48,318 nucleotides of DNA from Frankiales bacterium (GTDB taxonomy: Bacteria; Actinomycetota; Actinomycetes; Mycobacteriales; SCTD01): positions 1 to 48,318 of the forward strand of contig JAODNA010000076.1 of the NCBI GenBank assembly GCA_025465135.1, given 5' to 3'. The notes beneath the pieces were generated by a model. It was not told the origin of the DNA and did not search any database. It saw only the letters and a program-made list of their open reading frames with translations. The translations under genes and the position numbers were made by a program. This document shows, piece by piece, positions 16,909-23,695 of this stretch; within the stretch, counting starts at the first letter, position 1, and every line of letters begins with the position of its first letter.

Positions 16909-16924
16909 TGAACCTCACCTGAAC
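16909..16924 (-). promoter_or_regulatory. PHO-box-like direct repeat upstream of the USP/PLD genes
   Basis: Read on the minus strand, two GTTCA cores are spaced exactly 11 bases apart (GTTCAGGTGAG then GTTCACGTCCG). The PhoP PHO box of streptomycetes is built of 11-base direct repeats with a GTTCA core. The site lies about 45 bases upstream of the GTG at 16864. Only two units are present and the rest of each unit matches poorly, so this is a weak candidate. Confidence 0.3.
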
Positions 16925-16932
16925 GCCGCTGC

Positions 16933-19554
16933 TCAGCCCTCCCGCAGCCGGGCCGGATCGACCCGGCCCATGACCCGCGCGGAGATGCCCGTCGTGACGG
17001 CGCTGCCGACCAGGACCACGGCGATCAGGCCCGCGAGCAGGCCGATCGGAACCGCTGGGTGCTCGGGTGCCGGGTCGAAGATCCCCGTCAGCACCTTGAC
17101 GAGCTCCGCGGCGATGACGGCTCCGACGGCCAGCCCTGCGGCCAGACCAGCGAGGACCATCGCCCTGGCCTCGGTCCAGAGGAACCCGGCGCGCTGCCGC
17201 GGGGTCGCTCCGAGCAGGGCGACCACGACGAGGGTCCTCCGACGCTGGGCGGAGCCCACGACCAGGGCGAGGACGCTGCTGGCGACGGCGAGCAGGAACC
17301 CGAAGCCCAGAGTCAGCTTCGCCAGGCCGGCGAGGTTGCCGGCGGCCAGACCGGTTGCACTCGTCACCGTGGCGTTGGCGCTCTGCGTGTCCGCGACGGT
17401 CGCGCCCGCCGGCACCCGATTCCGGATCGCGGCACCGACCTGCGCCGGGTGGGTCGTGCGGACCAGCAGGGTCTCGACGGCGGACGAGCCGGTCGTCGAT
17501 GCGATGTAAGAGGCGTTGGCGACGATGAAGCTGTCCCGCGGCGCGGTGGCGAACTCGGTGACGACCCCCGCCACGTGGAAGGGGATGGTCACGTAGCGGC
17601 CCTGCCCGTCCTGCAGTCGCAGTCGCACGAGGTCACCTTCGTGCAGCTGGTAGTCGTGCAGCGTCTCCTGCGCGAGCAGCGCGCCGTCGGGCCTGCTCGC
17701 CAGCCGGGCCAGCGCTGCTTTCACCGTGCTGCCCGGGGTGAAGGCGTTCTGCAGCGGAGCCGCCCGGCCGACGGTCCGCGCGTTGATGCCGTAGAGGTCC
17801 TGCAGGTCCGGACCGACGTACGCCAGGCGGTGTTGCATCGCCTCGACGGCTTGGACGCCGGGCACGCGCGCAACCGTCGGGTCCAGGGTCACGCCGCGGC
17901 TGTCCGGTGGCAACGTCACCGCTACATCGGAGCCGACGGTCAGCGAGACGTCGACGCGGGCCTGTCGGTCATAGGTCGTGGTGAAGATGGCGGTGGACAC
18001 GGTGACGGCGATCGCGACCGCGAGCCCGGTCGCCCCACGCGCCACGAGCCGTCGTCGCTGCCGCACGACCGCGCTGCGTACGTCGCGGACCGCCCCGGCG
18101 GTGTCTGCAGCCGGTGGCCGTCGTACCCGGCTCAGCACCGCGGCGGTCACGCGCCAGCACAGGAGAGCCAGACCCGGCCAGGCCAGGGCGGGTGCCAGCA
18201 GTGCGGCGTAGTTGACCGACGCAACCGGGATTCCCTCCGGTACGACGACGACCGAGTAGCCGCTGCGTGCGGTCAGCCAGAAGACCAGTGCCGACACCGC
18301 GACCAGGATGCCGTCGGCTCCCAGCCGAAGTGGCAGCGGCAGCCGCGTCGTCGGCGCACTGCCCACCGCCTCCTGGACCGTTGGTGCGCCGCGCCGAACG
18401 AGGCGAAGCACGGGGCCGAGCTCGATGACGATCGCAAGGGCAACGCCGGCCACGCAGGCACCGACGGTCCAGCCCGGCGACAGGCGGGCGCCGCTGCCGA
18501 GCGCCACGCGAAGCGCCAGGCGCGCCCCCGCCAGTCCAAGGAGGCAGCCGAGCACGCCGTCGGCCCCGGCCGTGGCTCCGACGAGCAGGGCGGAGCGCAA
18601 CGGGGTCGCGCCGCGCAGGCGGAGCAGGCCGAGCTCCCGCGACTGGCGGTCGCGCCGGAGGGCAACCACGAGCCCGCAGACGACCCCGGCCAGCACGACA
18701 CCGGGGACACCGAGCAGCAGGACGAGCAGCTGCGCGTAGACGGCGTCCTCGCGCGCGCCGAGCAGCGCCGCGCCGAGGTCGTTGCCCACGAGGGCTGCTC
18801 CCGCCACGGCGGACGCGTAGTGGTTGGCCCGCGCGGCAGACAGGTCGTACGCCGCGGCGGGGTCGGCCGGGAGCCGGTCGTGCCGGAACGTGGCGTGCAG
18901 CTGATGGACGACCGCGGCCTTGCCGATCAGCCGCCCGAAGACCGCGCTCGGGACGAGCAGCACGTTGTCGGGTGGGGCGCTCGCCCCTGCCCCGGCCGGC
19001 GCCCCCACCACCTGGAAGAAGGAGTCGGCGGCGGGCAGGTCCACGACCCCGTCCACGGTCGCTGTCGCCGCGCTGCCTCCACCGAGCACGGCGATCGCCG
19101 CGCCCGGGCCGGCCGCGAGGTTGGCAGCCGTCTGCTGCTGCAGTAGTACGCCAGTGGCTGCGCCGAGCAGAGGTCGGAGCTCTCGCGGTGCGAAGGCCGC
19201 GTAGTCCGGGGGCAGGGAGACGACGTACGCCGCACCGGTGGTGCGTGTGCCCGTTGCTGACGTCGAGCGGAGCCCGGGAACGCGCGCGTAGTCGACCGCA
19301 CGCACCGCGACCAGATCGGGCACCTTGCGCAGGGCCTGCTCGGCCGCCGCGGTATCGGCGCCGGCGGTCAGCTGAACCTGCCAGTCCAGCGGGACGGCTG
19401 CCGCGGCGCGCACCGTGAGCTCGCTCCGGCTCTGCGCGACGAACGACCCCAGCGACGCCAGGAACGCGACGAAGATGCCGACCGCCACGGCCGCTGCCAG
19501 CCATTCGGCGCGTCGGGAACGCAGGCCGGCCATCAGGTACGCGGCGCCCGTCAT
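16933..19554 (-). CDS. FtsX/LolE-type ABC transporter permease with two FtsX modules
   Basis: 873 residues from the ATG at 19554, which overlaps the ATPase stop as ATGA; the frame is open further upstream but only as a shadow of that gene. An N-terminal span (WLAAAVAVGIFVAFLASLGSF) is followed by a large extracytoplasmic domain. A first membrane block near residues 285-440 contains the cytoplasmic ELGLLRLRGATPLR. A further span, a second extracytoplasmic domain and a final three-span block (from FGFLLAVASSVLALVVG) complete it. This is the duplicated layout of MacB/LolC-E-like permeases of actinobacteria. Two ATPase genes and a lipoprotein gene lie upstream in the same operon. Cargo unknown. 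Confidence 0.87.
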   Translation of the reverse strand: MTGAAYLMAGLRSRRAEWLAAAVAVGIFVAFLASLGSFVAQSRSELTVRAAAAVPLDWQVQLTAGADTAAAEQALRKVPDLVAVRAVDYARVPGLRSTSATGTRTTGAAYVVSLPPDYAAFAPRELRPLLGAATGVLLQQQTAANLAAGPGAAIAVLGGGSAATATVDGVVDLPAADSFFQVVGAPAGAGASAPPDNVLLVPSAVFGRLIGKAAVVHQLHATFRHDRLPADPAAAYDLSAARANHYASAVAGAALVGNDLGAALLGAREDAVYAQLLVLLLGVPGVVLAGVVCGLVVALRRDRQSRELGLLRLRGATPLRSALLVGATAGADGVLGCLLGLAGARLALRVALGSGARLSPGWTVGACVAGVALAIVIELGPVLRLVRRGAPTVQEAVGSAPTTRLPLPLRLGADGILVAVSALVFWLTARSGYSVVVVPEGIPVASVNYAALLAPALAWPGLALLCWRVTAAVLSRVRRPPAADTAGAVRDVRSAVVRQRRRLVARGATGLAVAIAVTVSTAIFTTTYDRQARVDVSLTVGSDVAVTLPPDSRGVTLDPTVARVPGVQAVEAMQHRLAYVGPDLQDLYGINARTVGRAAPLQNAFTPGSTVKAALARLASRPDGALLAQETLHDYQLHEGDLVRLRLQDGQGRYVTIPFHVAGVVTEFATAPRDSFIVANASYIASTTGSSAVETLLVRTTHPAQVGAAIRNRVPAGATVADTQSANATVTSATGLAAGNLAGLAKLTLGFGFLLAVASSVLALVVGSAQRRRTLVVVALLGATPRQRAGFLWTEARAMVLAGLAAGLAVGAVIAAELVKVLTGIFDPAPEHPAVPIGLLAGLIAVVLVGSAVTTGISARVMGRVDPARLREG

Positions 19555-20168
19555 GCCACGACCCGGCCGTCGGCAAGCGCGAGCTGGTGAGGGAACAGCG
19601 CAGCGATCTCCGGGTCGTGAGTGGCGACGAGCAGGGCGGTCTCGTGTCGCGTCGCGAGATCGCGCAACACGGCCAGCACCTGCGCACCGGCACTGCGGTC
19701 GAGGGTGCCGGTGGGCTCGTCGGCGAGCAGCAGGCGGGGCGCGAGAACCACCGCACGCGCGATCGCGACGCGTTGCTGCATGCCGCCTGACAGCTCCGAC
19801 GGCAGCGCGTCCGTCGCGTCCCCGAGTCCGAGCAGCACCAGCGCCTCTCGCGCCTGCTCCGCGGCATGCACCGGCGCGATGCCGCGGAACCGCAGACCCA
19901 GAGCGGCGTTGTCCAGCGCCGACAGCTCGGGGATCAGCGACGGCGTCTGCGGGACGTAGGAGATCTCGCGGGACGGGACGCCCAGCGTGGCCCGGCCGCG
20001 GGTCGGCGGCAGCAGCCCGGCCATGACGAGCAGCAGCGTCGTCTTGCCGCTGCCTGACCGACCCGTGACGGCGTACTGGTCGCCGGTCTCGATCGTCAGG
20101 TCGAGACCGTCCAGGATGCGCCGCCCGCCGTACTCGAGCACGACGTCTGCTGCACTGCTGAGGCTCAT
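19551..20168 (-). CDS. ABC transporter ATP-binding protein (first of a pair)
   Basis: 205 residues, compact. Walker A GRSGSGKTT is at residues 36-44, then a Q-loop in ISYVPQTPSLIPELSALDN, signature ELSGGMQQRVAIARAV, Walker B LLLADEPTGTLD and switch His in VATHDPE. All catalytic elements look intact. It overlaps the permease gene downstream and the second ATPase gene upstream, each by 4 bases, so the three are made together. It may form a homodimer or a heterodimer with the other ATPase on one FtsX-type permease. Confidence 0.92.
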   Translation of the reverse strand: MSLSSAADVVLEYGGRRILDGLDLTIETGDQYAVTGRSGSGKTTLLLVMAGLLPPTRGRATLGVPSREISYVPQTPSLIPELSALDNAALGLRFRGIAPVHAAEQAREALVLLGLGDATDALPSELSGGMQQRVAIARAVVLAPRLLLADEPTGTLDRSAGAQVLAVLRDLATRHETALLVATHDPEIAALFPHQLALADGRVVA

Positions 20169-20836
20169 CCCGGCACCAAGCGGCCATCACGCAGGTGCAG
20201 CACGCGGTCGGCCCGCGAGGCCACGACGTCCGAGTGGGTGATCAGCACGGTGGCGCCGTGTGTGGGCCGGCACTGCTGAAGCAGGTCGAGGACGTCTCGT
20301 TCCTCTGCGCTGCTGATCTCAGCGGTCGGCTCGTCGGCGAGCAGGACGTCGGGATTGCCGGCGAGCGCCACCGCGAGCCCGGCGCGGGCCGTCTCGCCAC
20401 CGGAGAGCGATGCCGGTCGGGAGCGACGCACGGCCGACATGCCCAGTCGGTCGAGCAGCTCGTCGGCGCCCGGACCGCCACCACCTCCCGCGCGGCGACG
20501 CAAGGAGGCTGCGAGCCGGACGTTCTGCAGGACGGACAGGTGCTCCAGCAACCCGCTCGACTGCGTGAGCACGCCGATGTGGCGGGCCCGCAGGCGTGCT
20601 CCGTCGCGGGCGCTGCGGTGACTCAGCTGCTCACCGCAGACCTGCACGTTGCCGCCGTCCGGGTTGTCCAGACCGGCCAGGAGGGCCAGGAGGGTGGACT
20701 TGCCCGAGCCGGACGGCCCCGTGACGGCCACCGTCTCTCCGGGCGCGCACGCCAGGCCGACGTCGAGCAGCGCGGCGACCTCACTGCCCCCGCGACGGTA
20801 GAAGCGGTGCAGGCCGGCCGCCGAGAGCGGGCTCAT
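20165..20836 (-). CDS. ABC transporter ATP-binding protein with altered D-loop (second of a pair)
   Basis: 223 residues. Walker A GPSGSGKST is at residues 40-48, the Q-loop is in HIGVLTQSSGLLEHLSV, signature SLSGGETARAGLAVAL starts at 143, and the switch His is in LITHSD. After Walker B the usual GNLD D-loop reads AEIS (ADEPTAEIS, residues 167-175), so the D-loop Asp is missing. The loop near residue 117 is Gly-rich. Loss of the D-loop Asp suggests one weakened site if it pairs with the intact ATPase encoded next to it. Overlaps at both ends (4 bases) show one operon with the lipoprotein and the permease. Confidence 0.9.
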   Translation of the reverse strand: MSPLSAAGLHRFYRRGGSEVAALLDVGLACAPGETVAVTGPSGSGKSTLLALLAGLDNPDGGNVQVCGEQLSHRSARDGARLRARHIGVLTQSSGLLEHLSVLQNVRLAASLRRRAGGGGGPGADELLDRLGMSAVRRSRPASLSGGETARAGLAVALAGNPDVLLADEPTAEISSAEERDVLDLLQQCRPTHGATVLITHSDVVASRADRVLHLRDGRLVPG

Positions 20837-21474
20837 GCGATGCGCAGGCTGTTCACCATCGTGCGGTAGGCGTCGACGTTGTCGGCACCGACGGGGCCGT
20901 ACATCTCCAGCACCACTTCGTGGCCGGACGACACCAGCTCGTAGCGCTCGACCTCGTCGCGGTACTGCCGACCGGTGACCGCATCGGGTGCGGAGTTGCG
21001 CCGGTAGACGATCCGTACGCCGCTTCCGCCGGGGAGCTTCACGGCAGCGACGCTGCGCAGCTCGAACGCGGCCTGCGTGCGCCGCAGCTCCGGCACGTCC
21101 TTTGTCTTCGCGTCAGCGACGGTCGGCGGACTCGTCGCCGGACCGGCATCGGCTGTCACGCCGTTCAGCTTGTCGGTGAACAGCACGCGACTGCCGGCGA
21201 CCTGCTCCGCCCAGCCCTCGGGGTGCGCGAAGCGGTAGTGACCGCTTGCACTGCCGTAGGCCACGAAGGCGAGGTTGTCCGGGATGTCGCCCGGCGGGTT
21301 GCTCTCAGCCGGCACCGCAGACTGGGCTGCAGGCGCGGCCGGTTGGGCAGACGCGGTAGGGACCGTTGACGCTGCGGCTGCTGACGGAGTCGCGGTCGCG
21401 GAGCCGCTCGAGGATCCGGTGCATGCCGCCAGCAGCAGGGGCAGCACCACTGATGACGCGAGAGCCGTGCGCAT
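20833..21474 (-). CDS. Lipoprotein of the FtsX-type ABC exporter operon
   Basis: 213 residues from the ATG at 21474. The signal peptide ends in a lipobox LLLAAC with Cys18. An Ala/Ser/Thr/Pro-rich linker of about 40 residues follows, then a globular domain (YRFAHPEGWAEQVAGSRVLFTD; later SGHEVVLEMYGPVG) that resembles PsbP/DUF-type actinobacterial lipoproteins. A GTG 9 bases upstream could also serve, but a TAGCGT -10 element lies exactly 7 bases before this ATG and would overlap that longer start. It is the first gene of the exporter operon and probably an extracytoplasmic partner of the permease. Confidence 0.8.
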   Translation of the reverse strand: MRTALASSVVLPLLLAACTGSSSGSATATPSAAAASTVPTASAQPAAPAAQSAVPAESNPPGDIPDNLAFVAYGSASGHYRFAHPEGWAEQVAGSRVLFTDKLNGVTADAGPATSPPTVADAKTKDVPELRRTQAAFELRSVAAVKLPGGSGVRIVYRRNSAPDAVTGRQYRDEVERYELVSSGHEVVLEMYGPVGADNVDAYRTMVNSLRIA

Positions 21475-21481
21475 GTCCCGC

Positions 21482-21487
21482 ACGCTA
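21482..21487 (-). promoter_or_regulatory. Leaderless-type -10 element (TAGCGT) of the lipoprotein/ABC operon
   Basis: On the minus strand TAGCGT (TANNNT) ends 7 bases before the ATG at 21474, with no Shine-Dalgarno sequence. It supports that start and a leaderless transcript for the four-gene exporter operon. Confidence 0.5.
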
Positions 21488-21519
21488 AGAGCCGTCGCCT
21501 CAACAGCGCATGAACGTCT

Positions 21520-22299
21520 TCACTGCTCGAGGTCACGCAGGGCGCGATGAGTGCGGTCGCTCAGCGTCGGCGTGACGACGTGCGGCAGCTCCACCACGAA
21601 GGCCGTCGTACCGGGGAAGGTCGTGTCCTGCCAGCTCGCGACGCTGCCGGGGTATCTCGTCAGCCGTTTCAGGGGCTCACCCATCAGCCCGGCGAACCGT
21701 CGCTCGATGGCAACAGACCCTCCGGACTCGTCGACAACGCCCACAGGCTGGTGGAACCAGACCGTGATGGTGGGTCGCATGCGCCGGATGAGCGTGGCCA
21801 TCGCGCGGGACTCAGGTTCGGAGAGCGGGCCGGTGCCGGAGTACTGCTGATCTCCCGGGTGCCCGAGTCGCCGCCATCTGTAGGGGAAGTTGCGGTTCAG
21901 GTCGACGCCGTGCGCGTTCTGCCGTGTTCCCGACGCGACGCCGTCGGGGTTGAGGTCGGGGACCACGATGACCTCGACATCGGGGGAAGGGGGCACGCGG
22001 AGCAGCCCGACCGCGAGAGCACGGCCGGCGGTCTCGTCACCGTGGATCACGCCGACGAGCAGCAGTCGCCGTGATGCGTGCGCCGATCCGAGCCGCAGCG
22101 AGAGCAGCTCGCGGCCTCGGACCGAGTGCCCGAACACGCTGCGGACCGGTGCGGGCGTGGCGGCGGAAGCGACGGCCGGGCCGCCCCGGGTCGCCTGCCG
22201 GGGACCCGGCGCGCGCGTGGCGGTGGGCGGAGCGCAGCCGACCACCTGCAGGAGCGTGACCGCTGCCAGTGCGGAGCCCAGGGTCCGCGCAGCGTGCAT
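21520..22299 (-). CDS. M14-family zinc carboxypeptidase lipoprotein (MpaA-like)
   Basis: 259 residues. A signal peptide with a lipobox-like VVGC (Cys22) is followed by a Pro/Ala-rich linker, then a compact M14 domain. Zinc ligands are His86 and Glu89 (IHGDET) and His183 (WFHQP). NPDG at 117-120 and VDLNRNFP at 132-139 are substrate-site motifs; Glu237 in FVVELP is the general base. Proteins of this type trim murein peptides or related D-amino-acid-containing peptides (MpaA). As a cell-surface lipoprotein it should act on peptidoglycan fragments. It is a separate unit upstream of the ABC operon and divergent from the repeat protein gene. Confidence 0.9.
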   Translation of the reverse strand: MHAARTLGSALAAVTLLQVVGCAPPTATRAPGPRQATRGGPAVASAATPAPVRSVFGHSVRGRELLSLRLGSAHASRRLLLVGVIHGDETAGRALAVGLLRVPPSPDVEVIVVPDLNPDGVASGTRQNAHGVDLNRNFPYRWRRLGHPGDQQYSGTGPLSEPESRAMATLIRRMRPTITVWFHQPVGVVDESGGSVAIERRFAGLMGEPLKRLTRYPGSVASWQDTTFPGTTAFVVELPHVVTPTLSDRTHRALRDLEQ

Positions 22300-22352
22300 G
22301 TCGCCATGGCAACCCGCCGGACCTGACCCGGGCCTGAGCGTGTTTTGGCAGG

Positions 22353-22368
22353 AGGTTCACAGGTTCAC
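22353..22368. repeat. Perfect tandem 8-base repeat AGGTTCAC x2
   Basis: Two head-to-tail AGGTTCAC copies lie in the 148-base divergent intergenic region between the M14 peptidase and the repeat protein genes. Tandem GTTCA cores suggest an operator, but the 8-base period does not match the 11-base PHO box. Confidence 0.6.
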
Positions 22369-22400
22369 GGCGGGCTCTTGTCAGGTTGCGGGACGACCGT

Positions 22401-22427
22401 CGCCAGCATTCGCCAGCATTCGCCAGC
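22401..22427. repeat. 10-base direct repeat CGCCAGCATT (two full copies and a partial third)
   Basis: CGCCAGCATT occurs at 22401 and 22411, and CGCCAGC again at 22421. It lies 20-45 bases before the start of the secreted repeat protein and may sit in its 5' leader or promoter. Function unknown. Confidence 0.7.
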
Positions 22428-22447
22428 CCTCACAGCCAGGAGACGCC

Positions 22448-22822
22448 ATGTCCGTTCGCAAGCCAGTCGCAGTGGGCGCCGCCCTTGCCGCCTTCGTCGC
22501 CGGCGGCGCAGCCGGTGCCGTACTGCTCGGCACCGCCGACGCGGCAACGCCGAGCCCGACCCCCGATGCCACGACGACGACGCCCGGATCAGGCTCGTTC
22601 CACAGCAACGAGGACCCTGGGCACGAGGCCGGCGAGAGCGCGGCGCGCGAGGCGGCCGAGAACAACGGCACCGCGACCTTCGGCCGAGGCCCCGGCGGCG
22701 GGTCCAACGAGGACCCTGCGCACGAGGCCGGGGAGAGCGCGGCGCGCGAGGCGGCAGAGGGCAGCGGGGCGGCGGCCGGCGGCACGCCGTCGTCAGGCGG
22801 GTCCGCGGCAACGGCTCCCTAG
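22448..22822 (+). CDS. Small secreted/membrane-anchored protein with two SNEDPxHEAGESAAREAAE repeats
   Basis: 124 residues. The ATG at 22448 has a strong AGGAG 6 bases upstream. An N-terminal hydrophobic segment (AVGAALAAFVAGGAAGAVLLG) acts as signal or anchor, then a Ser/Thr/Pro linker. Two 19-residue copies of an acidic motif (residues 53-71 and 86-104) differ at one position, separated by a Gly-rich spacer. The motif is helix-forming and rich in Glu/Ala with His and Asp, so metal or cation binding is possible. Similar short HEAGESxAREAxE motifs occur in uncharacterised actinobacterial secreted proteins. No function can be assigned. Confidence 0.75.
   Translation: MSVRKPVAVGAALAAFVAGGAAGAVLLGTADAATPSPTPDATTTTPGSGSFHSNEDPGHEAGESAAREAAENNGTATFGRGPGGGSNEDPAHEAGESAAREAAEGSGAAAGGTPSSGGSAATAP
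22604..22759 (+). repeat. Internal coding repeat, two 57-base units
   Basis: Units at 22604-22660 and 22703-22759 encode SNEDP(G/A)HEAGESAAREAAE and are nearly identical at DNA level, which points to recent duplication or selection for identical sequence. Confidence 0.9.
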
Positions 22823-22944
22823 CCGCAGGGCACCCAGCCTCCGTACCGGTGCAGCTGCCGGGCACCCCGCGTGCGTGTCGGCGACCGGAGTGGGGCACAT
22901 TGCCCGGTGAAGGCAGCCTCGCCTTCGGGCGGAAGGAGCCTGGG

Positions 22945-23184
22945 ATGGCTGAGCGCGTATGCCCCTCCTGCGGACGGCCTGGGCCGGTCGAGCTCGAGAT
23001 GAAGGTCGCGTCCGGAGTGACCCTCACGATGCTGTCCTGCAGCCGCTGTGATCGCCGGTCCTGGCTCGCTGACGGTGCGCCCATCGCGATGGACGACGTC
23101 TTCAAGATCACCGCAGGCGACCCAGACTTCACGGTGACACCCAGCGTCAAGGCTCAGCGCCGCGCGGGGAAGCGCCTCAGCTGA
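22945..23184 (+). CDS. Small zinc-ribbon protein
   Basis: 79 residues. The ATG at 22945 follows GGAAGGAG. Two CxxC knuckles (CPSC at residues 6-9, CSRC at 32-35) surround a beta hairpin (VELEMKVASGVTLTMLS), a typical zinc ribbon. The rest (WLADGAPIAMDDVFKI) is conserved in type with small actinobacterial proteins of unknown function. The stop overlaps the convergent GNAT gene by 8 bases, within the palindrome TCAGCTGA. A weak DosR-like box lies upstream (22892). Confidence 0.75.
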   Translation: MAERVCPSCGRPGPVELEMKVASGVTLTMLSCSRCDRRSWLADGAPIAMDDVFKITAGDPDFTVTPSVKAQRRAGKRLS

Positions 23185-23695
23185 GCGGCATCACCAGGTG
23201 AGCAACACCGTGGTCGTACGACGTCTGTGCCTCGAGCCCGGCGAGTGCGAACGCGTGCCGCATCGCGCGGTTGTTCATCAGCACGTCGGCCACGAAGTCG
23301 ACCACCCCGGCTGCCCGCGCGTGCGACCGGAGCATCGTCACCAGGATCGTGCCGAGGCCGTGGTGCTGGTAGTCGTCGGCGACGACCACAGCGACCTCGG
23401 CCTGCTGCTGGTCGGGCGGTAGCCGGTCGTAGCGGCCGACAGCGACGAGCCGGCCGACCGGGTCCTCCGCGACGAGTGCGAACCGCTCTGCGCCGTCGAC
23501 GTGCGTGAAGCGCTCAGCCGCGGCGACGCTGAGCTCCGGTAACGCGGTGAAGAAGCGCTGGTAGACCGTGCGTGAGGACAGTGCACGGTGCATCGCCAGC
23601 AGCGCGTCGGTGTCGTCGGCGCGGATCGGTCGGATCTGCAGTCGCGTCCCGTCGACGAGGACGGTGGTCCGGGCCATGGACTCGATGGTCGTCAT
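23177..23695 (-). CDS. GNAT-family N-acetyltransferase
   Basis: 172 residues. The frame is open far upstream, but the ATG at 23695 overlaps the stop of the CoA-transferase gene as ATGA. The acetyl-CoA-binding motif A is seen in EVAVVVADDYQHHGLGTILV (Q-x-x-G-x-G), with the preceding FALVAEDPVGRLVAVGRYDRL strands. The N-terminal LQIRPIRADDTDALLAMHRALSSRTVYQRFF phrase is like the acetyltransferase domains of protein acetyltransferases (Pat type) that modify acyl-CoA synthetases. There is no cyclic-nucleotide domain. Co-transcription with an acetyl-CoA hydrolase/transferase suggests control of acetate metabolism by acetylation; inferred only. Confidence 0.85.
   Translation of the reverse strand: MTTIESMARTTVLVDGTRLQIRPIRADDTDALLAMHRALSSRTVYQRFFTALPELSVAAAERFTHVDGAERFALVAEDPVGRLVAVGRYDRLPPDQQQAEVAVVVADDYQHHGLGTILVTMLRSHARAAGVVDFVADVLMNNRAMRHAFALAGLEAQTSYDHGVAHLVMPLS

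Noticed and set aside
19555-20190. A 1085-residue reading of the FtsX-type permease
   Set aside because: The first 212 residues are an out-of-frame shadow of the ATPase gene; the ATG at 19554 starts the membrane protein.
22390-22405. GGGACGACCGTCGC before the repeat protein gene, a 10-of-14 match to the DosR-like box
   Set aside because: The expected -10 position 21 bases downstream reads GCCAGC and lies in the direct repeats; geometry fails.
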